DNA of 64,000 nt from Enterococcus florum. GTDB lineage: Bacteria > Bacillota > Bacilli > Lactobacillales > Enterococcaceae. The stretch lies in the NCBI RefSeq assembly GCF_004309355.1, contig NZ_BJCC01000001.1:62001-126000 (forward strand), in the 5' to 3' direction. Positions 18,834 through 30,469 of the stretch are shown here, piece after piece. A program made the translations under genes and the position numbers. Position 1 is the stretch's first letter. The number at the start of each line of letters is the position of its first letter. Under the pieces are notes generated by a model. That model was not told the origin of the DNA. It was given only the letters and a program-made list of their open reading frames with translations, and searched no databases.

Positions 18834-19159
18834 TTAATCTAACACATCAGGCGGCAAAATGGGTGTAAAAAATGGACCTCATTTTATATGTATTCAACTA
18901 TGTTTTTCTACACCTCGAAAATTACTGTTATTTTCAAAAAATAAAAAACGTTATTTATTTAACAAGAATTGTTTATACGTATATCTTATCAGGTTATTTT
19001 AAATATGTCAGCACGATTCCCCTCTTCCCCTAAGTTCTTTTTTTTACATTTGAATAAATTAAAGACAAAACTGGCAATGTTATAAAACTTCATAGAAACT
19101 AAATTTATTGATTTTGTCTCTTTAGGTTAGTGATCAATCATTGCGACTGAACTGTTTAA

Positions 19160-19188
19160 GGGCAAGAACCTGTGAAAAGCTCCTGCCC
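19160..19188 (-). terminator. Hairpin after the NTF2-like gene
   Basis: On the minus strand GGGCAGGAGC pairs with GTTCTTGCCC (some G-U pairs), followed only by TTAAAC. It is a probable end of the catabolic operon but lacks a strong T run. Confidence 0.5.
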
Positions 19189-19200
19189 AATAAATTAAAC

Positions 19201-19566
19201 TTATAGTGTTGTGAAGCATTTAGAGATGATCTTCCAATCTCCGTCCGCATCCTTTAATACATGGAAGTGGTCTTCCAATGTCCCATCACCGAAAAAGCCC
19301 GTTTCATACACTGTAGCCTCAGCAATATTTCCAGTTACCTTCAAATTCGTGATTTCAGCTTTGTAAGGGGCTCCACTTTCCTTCATCGCCGGATGGGAAC
19401 CAACATCCTCAATAAAAGGTGCAGGATTAGCCACCATCAAATCCGGTCCCATATATCCTGTCATAATTGCTGCAGGATGGAACACACTCTTCAGCAATTC
19501 CGTATCTGCTGTATAGGTTCCTTCAATGTAATTTTCGACTACTTGTTTTACTGCCTGTTCGCTCAT
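19201..19566 (-). CDS. NTF2-like (SnoaL/Lumazine_bd_2 type) protein
   Basis: A 121-residue alpha+beta-barrel protein of the NTF2-like superfamily. It opens with the helix EQAVKQVVENYIEGTYTADTELLKSVFHP and ends GDWKIISKCFTTL, both typical of this fold. Members bind small molecules or act as isomerases, dehydratases or hydrolases; the activity here is not predictable. It is the last gene of the minus-strand operon with two amidohydrolases, a transporter and a flavin reductase. Confidence 0.75.
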   Translation of the reverse strand: MSEQAVKQVVENYIEGTYTADTELLKSVFHPAAIMTGYMGPDLMVANPAPFIEDVGSHPAMKESGAPYKAEITNLKVTGNIAEATVYETGFFGDGTLEDHFHVLKDADGDWKIISKCFTTL

Positions 19567-19610
19567 TCTTATGCCTTCTTTCTTTTTTATTTAGATAATA
19601 TCAATCGCTG

Positions 19611-20516
19611 TTAGTCTTCCAATTTCAAGAGTTTTGCAGCATTGTGATAAAACACTTTTTCCATTGCTTGTGGATTGTCAGCGAGAGCTTTTTGGACTTC
19701 CGCTATAGAATACTTGAAATTTCCAAATGGATAATCTGTCCCAAACAACACTCTGTCTTCACCTAAAAGATCTACGCCCTTTTTAATAAGAGTTGCATTG
19801 CAGAAAGTTGTATCCGTATAAACGTTATCCAACCCTTTCGTATTTTCAGCAAAGGCTTCTGGCCATCCGCAGCAATGCGCCGCAATCAATGAGTAATCTT
19901 TGAATCGTGGAGCAAAGTCATAAAAATACTGCGGATCGCCAAACTCAGGATTTTGTGGATAATTCGTATCTGGTCCGTAATACTGGCCGATCCCTACATG
20001 GAAAATAATTGGCAGTCCAGCTTTGCCGAAAAGATCTACTGCTGCTTCAACTTTTGTATTTTCCAAACTGATATTTTGCAAAATTGGATGGACCTTTAGT
20101 GCTTTCGCACCCTTTTGAATATCCAATTTCAATTTTTGTTCCATCTCAGGAATTTCCAAATCAAAGTTTGGACAAGTAAATGGGATAAATCGAGAATCTA
20201 ACTTGGAAACTGCTAGATATTCTTCAAAGCTGGTATTGGGCAACACTGGTAATAAACATGCATACGCAATGTTACTTTCTGTCATATCTCTGCCAAAATT
20301 TTCCATCGTGCATTCCCAGACCCGGTATTGTCCAGCATCAATCAGCTGTTGCAGGGCCTCAGGACTTTCTGGAAAGAAAGGCATATTGTATCCTGATTGC
20401 TCAAAGGGAATGAACGGATCAACATAATCGCCTTTTTGATAATTTGTTTTGAATGTGATACTCCGATTCTCGTGGAAGATATCTCCCACGTGTGTATGAA
20501 AGTCGATGATTTTCAT
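19611..20516 (-). CDS. Amidohydrolase family protein, TIM-barrel metal enzyme (copy 2)
   Basis: A 301-residue Amidohydro_2-type enzyme. It shows the metal motif HTH at about residues 7-9 (IIDFHTHVGDIF), a conserved HPILQN, IFHVG, IAAHCCGWPE and LFGTDYPFG. Members of this family are hydrolases or non-oxidative decarboxylases of aromatic and other acids. It is a close paralogue of the gene immediately upstream (302 residues, most positions the same), so the pair arose by tandem duplication. The start follows CAGGAGG and the spacing is 15 bases, so the two are co-translated. Confidence 0.8.
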   Translation of the reverse strand: MKIIDFHTHVGDIFHENRSITFKTNYQKGDYVDPFIPFEQSGYNMPFFPESPEALQQLIDAGQYRVWECTMENFGRDMTESNIAYACLLPVLPNTSFEEYLAVSKLDSRFIPFTCPNFDLEIPEMEQKLKLDIQKGAKALKVHPILQNISLENTKVEAAVDLFGKAGLPIIFHVGIGQYYGPDTNYPQNPEFGDPQYFYDFAPRFKDYSLIAAHCCGWPEAFAENTKGLDNVYTDTTFCNATLIKKGVDLLGEDRVLFGTDYPFGNFKYSIAEVQKALADNPQAMEKVFYHNAAKLLKLED

Positions 20517-20531
20517 TCGTCATGCCTCCTG

Positions 20532-21440
20532 TTAGTCTTCTAAATGAAGGATTTTAGCTGCATTTTCATAAAACACTTTTTTCATGACACGTTCATCATC
20601 AGCGAAGGCTCGTTTAACTTCTTGAATCGAATATTTAAAAGTTCCGAATGGATAGTCTGTACCAAACAAGACCTTATCTTCGCCGATGTGTTTTACGCCC
20701 AACTGCATTAATTCCGCTGAACACATCGTCGTATCTGTATATACATTGTCTAATCCTTTAGTATTCTTAGCAAAATCTTCTGCCAACAAGCAGCAATGTG
20801 CCGCGATTAGAGGATACTTGCTGAAACGTGGGGCGAAATCATAAAAATATTGTGGATCCCCAAATTCAGGATTGGTTGGATAGTCTTTGTCTGGTCCATA
20901 ATAAGAGGTGATCCCTACATGGAAGATCGTTGGAATATTGGCTTTTCCAAACACCTCTACTGCCGCTTCCACCTTTGGATCTTCTAAACTGACATTTTGT
21001 AAAATAGGATGGATCTTCAGTCCTTTGGCACCTCGTTTGATATCTAATTCCAATTTTTTCTCTAATTCAGGAATGTCTAAACTGAAATCTGGACAGGTAA
21101 AGGGAATAAAACGAGAATCTAATTTGGATACTGCTAAATACTCCTCAAAGCTGGTATTAGGAAGAACAGGCAGCAAACAAGCATAATCCACTTCATCCTC
21201 TGTCATGTCATTGCCAAAATTCTCCATTGTACATTCCCAAACGCGATACTGACCAGCATCAATCAAACGTTGATGGTCTTTTTGATCTTTGACAATCAAT
21301 GGCTTGGTGTAGCCGGAACGTTCCACTTCGATAAATGGATCTTCATAATCTCCTTTTTTGATATTGGTTTTGAAGGTGATACTGCGGTTCTCATGAAAGA
21401 TATCCCCTACATGTGTGTGAATGTCTAAAATTTTTACCAT
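20532..21440 (-). CDS. Amidohydrolase family protein, TIM-barrel metal enzyme (copy 1)
   Basis: A 302-residue paralogue of the downstream enzyme with the same metal-binding blocks: ILDIHTHVGDIF, HPILQN, IFHVG, IAAHCC and LFGTDYPFG. Near the N-terminus the residues after KGDY differ between the copies (EDPFIEVERSGYTKPL here, VDPFIPFEQSGYNMPF in the other), a region that could set substrate choice. ATG 21440 follows GAGGAGG. Upstream is an MFS transporter gene (21-base gap), which fits an uptake-then-hydrolysis pathway. Confidence 0.8.
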   Translation of the reverse strand: MVKILDIHTHVGDIFHENRSITFKTNIKKGDYEDPFIEVERSGYTKPLIVKDQKDHQRLIDAGQYRVWECTMENFGNDMTEDEVDYACLLPVLPNTSFEEYLAVSKLDSRFIPFTCPDFSLDIPELEKKLELDIKRGAKGLKIHPILQNVSLEDPKVEAAVEVFGKANIPTIFHVGITSYYGPDKDYPTNPEFGDPQYFYDFAPRFSKYPLIAAHCCLLAEDFAKNTKGLDNVYTDTTMCSAELMQLGVKHIGEDKVLFGTDYPFGTFKYSIQEVKRAFADDERVMKKVFYENAAKILHLED

Positions 21441-21461
21441 TTGTTTTCCTCCTCGTAATTT

Positions 21462-22655
21462 TTATTCTGGAACAGGTGGTTCATTCGTGTTTTTGTTCGT
21501 GCTTGTTTTGATACTCCAAAATACCGTGATGACTGTCAAGACAACTAGGAATGCGACACTGGTTAAAAAGACAGTCCCCTCGTCCGCATTTGGTATAAAT
21601 CCTGCTAATGCATTGATGATCAGTGGTGATGCTGCCGCACCGACTGAAGTGAAAGCCATATAACTGCCCATGGAACTAGACATCTGCTCTGGGGTTGCTG
21701 TTTCTGAGATGGCCTGAATACCTAATGGGATTGACAATGAAAAGCCGACTCCCGCTGTGATCGCTGCTAAAAATACGATCGTGATACTTGGGAAAAGCAC
21801 CAGCAGCAAATACCCACCCGCTGTTACTGCACAAGCCAATGTCAACACATACCGATTTAGAACTTTAAAGATTTTTGGGAAGGCAAAGCCCCCCACGACT
21901 CCCGCTCCGGTACTCAGTGACATTGCTAAAGCAACAGTTGAAGGATCACCTAGCCCCATTGAAGCAATATACAGCGATGCATTCAAAGAGAATGTTGAGT
22001 AGCCAATACAAAACAGACAAATCAAAACCCCTATGAAATAGACAGAACCCGGCACCTTTGCCTTGGGCGCATTTTGTGCACCCGCCACTTGCTTCTTAGG
22101 AGCCACTTGATCTGCTGGCAGCCAGAGCATAACGATCACGATTGTCACCAGAATAATGCCAAAAGCCAAATAAGCTTGTGTCCATTGAACTCTAGCCAGC
22201 ATCCCGGCCACCATCATCATGACCACAGACCCCCCATTTTGAAAGGCAGTTTGCATTCCATACATTTGACTGCGTTCGTCCCCTTCAAATAATTCTGTTG
22301 AAATATTGCTGATGGTTGTCATCAATGTTCCCTGGCCGGCTCCAATCAATAAACTGGAAGCGTAGATATAGACTAGTTTGTCATGCAGAAAAGCAGGAAG
22401 CAATCCTCCTACCAGCATCAATACCAGCGCAACTAATACAATGTACTTCTTATTTAATGTGTTTCCCAGTACTCCAGCAACAAGGGTTGCCGGAAATGAA
22501 GCAACCATTCCAAAGGTCATGACCATTTGGATCGCAGTCAGACTGGCATCTGGAAAGCTTTGAGCAATATTTGCCAGTACAGTTGAGGCGATCATGATTG
22601 CCATCACGATAAATGATTGCGATAAGACCGCGGCTTTTACTTTAAAGTTTTTCAC
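21462..22655 (-). CDS. Major facilitator superfamily transporter
   Basis: A 397-residue membrane protein with about 12 hydrophobic segments and a polar central loop (about 190-205). It has the size and organisation of the bacterial MFS_1 group. Direction and substrate cannot be read from the sequence, but its place among catabolic enzymes suggests import of the pathway substrate. It uses a GTG start at 22655 after AGGAGGAAG. Upstream is a 250-base gap with no gene that I can support. Confidence 0.85.
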   Translation of the reverse strand: MKNFKVKAAVLSQSFIVMAIMIASTVLANIAQSFPDASLTAIQMVMTFGMVASFPATLVAGVLGNTLNKKYIVLVALVLMLVGGLLPAFLHDKLVYIYASSLLIGAGQGTLMTTISNISTELFEGDERSQMYGMQTAFQNGGSVVMMMVAGMLARVQWTQAYLAFGIILVTIVIVMLWLPADQVAPKKQVAGAQNAPKAKVPGSVYFIGVLICLFCIGYSTFSLNASLYIASMGLGDPSTVALAMSLSTGAGVVGGFAFPKIFKVLNRYVLTLACAVTAGGYLLLVLFPSITIVFLAAITAGVGFSLSIPLGIQAISETATPEQMSSSMGSYMAFTSVGAAASPLIINALAGFIPNADEGTVFLTSVAFLVVLTVITVFWSIKTSTNKNTNEPPVPE

Positions 22656-22905
22656 CTTTCTTCCTCCTCGTGTCCTAAAGGATCTTTATGATCCCTTTTT
22701 ATTGCGAGGGATAGCTTTTTGTTCACAGGACTCCTCCCAATAATGCTTGGCTGATCACTCTTCTACATAGCTTCATATAGAACGAGCTGGTTCTATCCCT
22801 CTTCGTGTTTGAGGAAACCTGCTGATCGGACGATCGATGCATCGATACGTGATGAAATTAACCAGAATGACTCGGCTGCAGTCCAAGTGATTCTGTTCAT
22901 TTGAC

Positions 22906-24870
22906 TTAAATAATGTCCATTGCGGCGTGATATCCCGTATGCACCGCTTTTCTAACAACCGAAGCTCCTGTACAGTCGCCAATCGGCATAAAGGTCTCCC
23001 AACCATCCCATTGCCGGATCTCTTCGACGATCGCTTCATTTGGCTTCATTCCCACCGCATAAATGACTGTATCCGCGGATGCTTCATGTTCATTTCCATC
23101 AGAATCAAGGTACTTCACCCCAGTTGCAGTTACCTCTGTTACCTTGACAGAAGTTTTTGAATGAACCAAATCAGCCATTTTTTCCATCATTTCGAATAAA
23201 GCAGCCTGGTGGATTCGGTTTGAATCCACTGCCAATCCTTCTTGAAGCTCAAGAACAGTCACGTCCACTCCTGCTTCCGCTAGATGCAGAGCAACTTCGC
23301 AGCCCATGAGCCCGCCCCCGATCATTACCGCTTTTTTACCAACCTTTTCTGGATTGGTATAAACCTCTGTAGCATGGATCATTGGATAGGACTCGCTACC
23401 TTTGATTTTCAACTCCACCGGGGTTGCCCCTGAGGCCACGATGATCGACTGTGGATTCAACTTACGAACTAGAGCCAGATCAGCAACCGTATTCAGATGA
23501 ACGTCAACGGCTTGTTTTTTCAGCTGGTCAATCAAATAATCTTTGAATCTGCGCAAATCTCCTTTATGCGCATCAATGTCGGTAAATTTAAGGTTTCCGC
23601 CTAATTCGGCTTCCTTTTCTACTAATGTAACGGTATGGCCTCTTTGTGCAGCTGTGATTGCAGCCTTCATTCCTCCAGGACCGCCGCCGATCACCAAAAC
23701 GCGTTTATGATTAACAACATTCGGTGTACGCAACGTGTACAATTCGTTGCCCGCCAACGGATTAACGTCACATTCGTTGTGCCCATCGTATTTCCCACCA
23801 AGACAGTTGGTACATCTTAAGCAAGGAGTGACCTCCTGGGGCCTGCCAGCAAATAATTTATTTGGCAGCTGCGGATCAGCAACAATCGCTCGACCGATCG
23901 CAATAAAATCGGCTTTTCCTTCTGCAATGATTTTTTCCATCTCTACCGGATCATAATGTGCTCCGACTGTAACGATTGGCGTTTTCACACCACCATTTTT
24001 CATCGCTTCCGCTAATGGCAAGTTGCATCCGTGCGGCAAATAAACGGATGGGAAGGTGTATTGCTTCGTTGCATAATAGGAGCCGGCTGAAACATGCAGC
24101 AGATCGATTTTTCCATCCAGCATTTTAGCAAACTCCACCGCTTCATCGATTTCCAAGCCGCCTTCTAAGTATTCCTTTCCGCTGATTCGATATTCTAAAA
24201 GAAAATCTTCGCCTACTCTTTCCCGAATAGCATCCACGACCATTAATGGAAAACGAGCGCGATTTTCTAGACTTCCTCCGTATTCATCTGTTCGATGATT
24301 GGTCGCAGGCGATAAAAACTGAGCCAGCAGCCAGCCATGAGCACCATGGATCATGATCTTTTGGAAGCCGCTATATTTTGCATACCAGGCAGTTTCAGCA
24401 AATTCATCTGCCACCCGGCGCATATCTTCTTCATTCATCTGACGAACCACGGTTCCGTTTTCTTTTGTAAACCCATTTGGTCCAATGGGTTGATGCCCCC
24501 TAGTAAAGATCGGTTCACTCGTATCTCCACCATGGAAGATTTGGATGGATGGTACTGCTCCATGGCGCTTGATGGCATCAGTCACCTTCAGCCAGCCAGA
24601 AGTTGGAAAAATCGCGCGCTCAAAATCAGGTACTAAAATATCATCGTTTGGTCGTCGACTTGAATCATAACGATTGATCGCCGTTTCACTCAACGTTACA
24701 CTTGCAGCCCCACCGCGCGCTTTGTCTTCGTAGTAGAACACAGTGCTCTCATCTGGCATTCCTGTATAGTAATCCGGCCAGACCAGCGAGGTCGGTGAAG
24801 CAAAAATACGATTACGAAATGTGATAGTCTTGATTTTTTTTGGACTAAATAGATGCGGATATTCTCTCAT
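22906..24870 (-). CDS. NADH:flavin oxidoreductase, 2,4-dienoyl-CoA reductase / old yellow enzyme type
   Basis: A 654-residue multi-domain reductase. Residues about 1-340 form the FMN-binding old-yellow-enzyme barrel (LFSPKKIKTITFRNRI, HGAHGWLLAQFLSPATNHR). Next comes a 4Fe-4S cluster motif, CLRCTNC followed 11 residues later by another Cys. Residues about 385-654 are an FAD/NAD(P) domain with VLVIGGGPGGMKAA and AVMIGGGLMGCEVA. The layout matches FadH, trimethylamine dehydrogenase and the BaiCD/BaiH steroid-type reductases. It would reduce an activated C=C bond of an unknown substrate with NAD(P)H. Starts at ATG 24870 after AAGAAGGG. Confidence 0.87.
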   Translation of the reverse strand: MREYPHLFSPKKIKTITFRNRIFASPTSLVWPDYYTGMPDESTVFYYEDKARGGAASVTLSETAINRYDSSRRPNDDILVPDFERAIFPTSGWLKVTDAIKRHGAVPSIQIFHGGDTSEPIFTRGHQPIGPNGFTKENGTVVRQMNEEDMRRVADEFAETAWYAKYSGFQKIMIHGAHGWLLAQFLSPATNHRTDEYGGSLENRARFPLMVVDAIRERVGEDFLLEYRISGKEYLEGGLEIDEAVEFAKMLDGKIDLLHVSAGSYYATKQYTFPSVYLPHGCNLPLAEAMKNGGVKTPIVTVGAHYDPVEMEKIIAEGKADFIAIGRAIVADPQLPNKLFAGRPQEVTPCLRCTNCLGGKYDGHNECDVNPLAGNELYTLRTPNVVNHKRVLVIGGGPGGMKAAITAAQRGHTVTLVEKEAELGGNLKFTDIDAHKGDLRRFKDYLIDQLKKQAVDVHLNTVADLALVRKLNPQSIIVASGATPVELKIKGSESYPMIHATEVYTNPEKVGKKAVMIGGGLMGCEVALHLAEAGVDVTVLELQEGLAVDSNRIHQAALFEMMEKMADLVHSKTSVKVTEVTATGVKYLDSDGNEHEASADTVIYAVGMKPNEAIVEEIRQWDGWETFMPIGDCTGASVVRKAVHTGYHAAMDII

Positions 24871-24885
24871 TCCAATCCCTTCTTT

Positions 24886-26580
24886 CTACTCTTTTTCATA
24901 AACGATCTTTCCATCTACGATCGTCATTAATACCTTGGTTTCAGCAAGTTCCTCTGGGTTTATTGAAAAGATATCATGATCAAGTACTTGGAAATCTGCC
25001 ACTTTGCCAATTTCGATTGATCCTCTCACTGTCTCTAAATGTTCTTGTTTTGCCCCATTGATGGTGTACATGCGAATGGCGTCTTCTAATGTGCTAGCCA
25101 AATCTGGACGGTAACAATTGCCGCTCATGGTTTTTCTTGTAACCGCAAATTGAACACCTTGCAGCCAATTCAGCGAAAATATATTTGAATCAGAACCATT
25201 GGCTACATTGACGCCATATTTTTGATACTCCTTCCATGAAAACAGCTCTTCTCCCCGATCCTTCTCAAAGCGCATTTTCATGAAATCCATGATGGTATAG
25301 GCTGCGATCGATTGCACTGACATGCCGATGCCAAATTTGCCAGCATCTCGAGCATTCTCTAAAGTCATATCGTCACCATGGATCACAAAATGCCGTGGGT
25401 TCTCTCGAGGATATCTTTGAAAGGCTTGAATATACCCATTGATGATCGTATCGATCGTTCGACCACCGATTGCATGGATCCCCAGCTGCCAGCCTTGACG
25501 ATGGACCTCTATGATCGTTTTTATCATCTCGTCTTCTTGCTCTTCATCGGTCATTCCAGGAAAGGTCGATCGACTATGGTCCTCAGTAATTTGATTGTCT
25601 GCACGCAGCCAGCCGCCACCATCACCAAAGATTTTTACGGTTTCTGCTTTTACCCAGTTTTTATCTTTAAAGTCTGGCAGCTGTGTCTGCCGCAAGCCAT
25701 CGATAATCGTTTGGTAACTTTGAATCCCTTGCACTCCTGCCAATAAATTTACACTTACACGAGCAGTCAGCCTTTTCTCTCTAGCCAGCCTTTCGTAAAT
25801 CGCAATACTTTTCTCACCCCATGTGCCGCAAAGAAGCTGGTCTCCACCGATTCCCAAAACATCAACGTGGCTTGTGATCCCATATTTGTTGAGTTCCTTG
25901 TTCATTCGTAAGATACAAGCTTCGATCTCCTCTTCAGTCAATGCTGGAACATGCTGCCAAACCAGTACCTGAGCGCCCCATTCATTCAGGTATCCGCTAG
26001 GTTCCATCGTTTCGTTGATTCTCTCGATAAGCCCCTCCTCTGATCTCAACTCTTGCGTTTCCGCTGTGATTCCGCAAATTTCCAATGCCTTGCTGTTCAC
26101 AACCATTCGGTGTGCCCCATAATCATTTATGACTACTGGATGATCAGGTGAGACAGGATCCAGATCCCACTTTTTTGGTGTACGATTTTCCGCTGCACAC
26201 TCTTTGATCAACATTTCGTTCCAGCCCATTCCCATGATCCAGGTTCCGGCTGGCACTTTGTCGACAGCTTCTCGAACGACCTCTTGCAAATCTGCGATTG
26301 ATTGGACCTTTGGAAAGCTGACATCTAAAAAATGTGAGCTAAGTGACAGTCCCGTGTGTACACCATGCATATGCGCATCATGTACACCAGGCAGCATAAC
26401 TTTTCCTTGCAAATCGATCACAACTGACCGATCGCCTATATATTGTTTCATTTCCCCCGTCGTTCCAGTGTCGATGATCCAACCGTCGACTACTGCTACC
26501 CCTTCAACAAAGGTGAATTGTTTATCCACCGTTGCTATTTTCCCATTGAATAGGATCAAGTCTGCATCCATCATTTGCAT
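24886..26580 (-). CDS. YtcJ-type metal-dependent amidohydrolase
   Basis: A 564-residue amidohydrolase of the Amidohydro_3 (YtcJ) family. Visible are an N-terminal beta-sandwich piece (ADLILFNGKIATVD), the metal motif HDAHMH at about residue 68, a conserved GDGGGW block, VIHGDDMT and the C-terminal ADFQVLDHDIF. Members hydrolyse amide or cyclic amide bonds; the specific substrate is unknown. It is the first gene of the catabolic operon, with GAGG before the ATG at 26580; an ATG two codons later is also possible. A candidate cre site lies 17 bases upstream. Confidence 0.82.
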   Translation of the reverse strand: MQMMDADLILFNGKIATVDKQFTFVEGVAVVDGWIIDTGTTGEMKQYIGDRSVVIDLQGKVMLPGVHDAHMHGVHTGLSLSSHFLDVSFPKVQSIADLQEVVREAVDKVPAGTWIMGMGWNEMLIKECAAENRTPKKWDLDPVSPDHPVVINDYGAHRMVVNSKALEICGITAETQELRSEEGLIERINETMEPSGYLNEWGAQVLVWQHVPALTEEEIEACILRMNKELNKYGITSHVDVLGIGGDQLLCGTWGEKSIAIYERLAREKRLTARVSVNLLAGVQGIQSYQTIIDGLRQTQLPDFKDKNWVKAETVKIFGDGGGWLRADNQITEDHSRSTFPGMTDEEQEDEMIKTIIEVHRQGWQLGIHAIGGRTIDTIINGYIQAFQRYPRENPRHFVIHGDDMTLENARDAGKFGIGMSVQSIAAYTIMDFMKMRFEKDRGEELFSWKEYQKYGVNVANGSDSNIFSLNWLQGVQFAVTRKTMSGNCYRPDLASTLEDAIRMYTINGAKQEHLETVRGSIEIGKVADFQVLDHDIFSINPEELAETKVLMTIVDGKIVYEKE

Positions 26581-26596
26581 CCTTTCCTCGTTATTA

Positions 26597-26610
26597 AGAA
26601 AGCGTTTTCT
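26597..26610. promoter_or_regulatory. Candidate CcpA cre site of the catabolic operon
   Basis: AGAAAGCGTTTTCT is close to the palindromic cre core TGAAARCGYTTTCA. It sits between the start codon of the first gene and its likely promoter, where CcpA binding would block transcription. Confidence 0.6.
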
Positions 26611-26614
26611 TTAA

Positions 26615-26629
26615 ATTGATTGTATCAAT
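26615..26629. promoter_or_regulatory. Short palindrome next to the cre site
   Basis: ATTGAT-TGT-ATCAAT is a perfect inverted repeat 35 bases upstream of the first gene. It could be an operator for the cluster regulator, but AraC proteins usually bind direct repeats, so the assignment is weak. Confidence 0.3.
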
Positions 26630-26769
26630 GGTGTTTAGGATTAAATTGTAAAAAAAAGAACTACTGCTTTTAGAAGGTGTTAGAAGTGCTTGCGAGGTAT
26701 TGATATCATCACGTTTTGTTCTTAAATCTTAAAATTGCTCAACTCATAAAATAAATGAATTCTTTCCAT

Positions 26770-26802
26770 GAAAAAAAGACTTCTCCTGAGATAGGAGAAG
26801 CC
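26770..26802 (-). terminator. Terminator of the glycolytic operon
   Basis: On the minus strand GGCTTCTCCT pairs with AGGAGAAGTC, followed by TTTTTTT. It lies about 40 bases past the eno stop. Confidence 0.88.
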
Positions 26803-26843
26803 TTTTGCGTCCGAACATATAGTTATCTGTCTTTTATTGGTGA

Positions 26844-28184
<1,341 letters not shown>

Positions 28185-28267
28185 TTATTACGAGGGTTCA
28201 AACCCTTATAACCAATATTAGTGAAAAATGACGACAGTTGCAATCAAAAGCCGTCTTTTTCTAAAAA

Positions 28268-29095
<828 letters not shown>

Positions 29096-29104
29096 GCAAA
29101 ATAA

Positions 29105-30295
29105 TTATTTGTCGTTGATTGCAGCAAGTCCAGGCAGTTCTTTACCTTCTAATAATTCAAGACTTGCACCGCCACCAGTTGAGATGTGCGTAAACTTGTC
29201 AGCGAAACCTAATTGTTCTGCTGCCGCTGCAGAGTCTCCACCACCGATGATTGTCGTTGCATCTTCTAAATTAGCAATCGCTTCGCAAACACCGATCGTA
29301 CCGCGTGCAAAGTTGCTCATCTCGAATACACCCATTGGTCCGTTCCATACAACTGTTTTAGCACCTTTTAATGTTTCAGCGAATAAAGCAATTGATTCAG
29401 GTCCAATATCCAGACCCATTTGACCTTCAGGAACATCTCCTGCGTGTTCTTCAGTTGGTACATCGTTTGAGAATTCAGCTGCTGTAATTGAGTCAACTGG
29501 CAACACTAATTTGTCTCCAGCTGCTTCGATTAATTCTTTCGCCAATTCTACTTTATCAGCTTCAACTAAAGAGTTGCCGATTTCCATGCCTTTAGCTTTG
29601 TTGAATGTATAAGTCATTCCGCCGCCGATCAAGATTTTGTCTGCTTTAGGAATCAAGTTTTTAATTACGCCAATTTTGTCGGACACTTTTGCTCCACCTA
29701 AAATTGCAATCATTGGACGTTTTGGTTCTTCCACCGCTTCACCGATGAATTTAATTTCTTTTTCCATTAAGAAGCCGGCAACTGTAGGAATACCTGTTGA
29801 AGCAATTCCTACGTTTGAAGCATGTGCGCGGTGAGCTGTACCAAATGCGTCATTTACAAATACATCGCCTAAAGAAGCCCAATATTTACCAAGTTCAGCA
29901 TCATTGCCGCTTTCTTTTTTGCCGTCAATGTCTTCGAAACGAGTGTTTTCGAAAACAACAACGTCGCCATCTTTCATGTTGTTGATAGCAGATTCCAAAT
30001 CAGCGCCACGCGTTTCAGGTACAAAAGTCACTTCTTTCCCTAAAAGTTCGCCTAAGCGTTTCGCAACCGGTGCTAAAGATTTGCCTGCTTTATCTTCTTC
30101 TGTTTTCACACGACCTAAGTGAGAAAATAAAATTGCTTTCCCGCCGTTGTCAATCACATAGTTAATAGTTGGCAGTGCAGCTTTGATACGAGTATCATCA
30201 CCGATCACGCCATCTTTTAAAGGAACATTAAAGTCTACACGTACTAAGACTTTTTTATCTTTTAAATCGATATCTTTGACAGTCATTTTTGCCAT
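29105..30295 (-). CDS. pgk: Phosphoglycerate kinase
   Basis: A 396-residue two-domain kinase that makes ATP from 1,3-bisphosphoglycerate. The signature [16 protein letters not shown] is at about 14-29; nucleotide-binding blocks include [26 protein letters not shown] and [18 protein letters not shown] 30295 follows AGGAGGTC. Third gene of the CggR operon. Confidence 0.98.
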   Translation of the reverse strand: MAKMTVKDIDLKDKKVLVRVDFNVPLKDGVIGDDTRIKAALPTINYVIDNGGKAILFSHLGRVKTEEDKAGKSLAPVAKRLGELLGKEVTFVPETRGADLESAINNMKDGDVVVFENTRFEDIDGKKESGNDAELGKYWASLGDVFVNDAFGTAHRAHASNVGIASTGIPTVAGFLMEKEIKFIGEAVEEPKRPMIAILGGAKVSDKIGVIKNLIPKADKILIGGGMTYTFNKAKGMEIGNSLVEADKVELAKELIEAAGDKLVLPVDSITAAEFSNDVPTEEHAGDVPEGQMGLDIGPESIALFAETLKGAKTVVWNGPMGVFEMSNFARGTIGVCEAIANLEDATTIIGGGDSAAAAEQLGFADKFTHISTGGGASLELLEGKELPGLAAINDK

Positions 30296-30411
30296 GAAAG
30301 AAGACCTCCTAAAATTTTTTTTGACACTTCATTTATTATATACTTCTTTGCCTAAAAGAGGTAACGATAACTTTGATTAGCCGCTCACAGACAAGCTGTT
30401 CTCAGCTATTT

Positions 30412-30446
30412 AAAAAGCGGAGAAGCGCGATGCTTCCCCGCCTTTT
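30412..30446 (-). terminator. Terminator-like hairpin between gap and pgk
   Basis: On the minus strand GGCGGGGAAGC pairs with GCTTCTCCGCT, then TTTTTAA. It sits directly after the gap stop. In related glycolytic operons gap mRNA is far more abundant than the distal genes; partial termination here would do that. Confidence 0.75.
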
Positions 30447-30469
30447 TCAGACAATGTTTGCGTTAGATC

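Larger units (their letters stand above)
18627..19200. other. 574-base intergenic stretch
   Basis: Contents: the upstream region of the AraC gene, the possible gene remnant at 18681-18833, a very AT-rich section (about 18840-19130) with no open frame of note, and the hairpin after the NTF2-like gene at 19160-19188. The promoter for the AraC unit should lie here but I could not fix it. Confidence 0.5.

Noticed and set aside
22773-23039. Minus-strand open frame of 88 codons in the gap before the MFS gene
   Set aside because: Much of it overlaps the flavin reductase gene in another frame and it shows no family features or good start signal.
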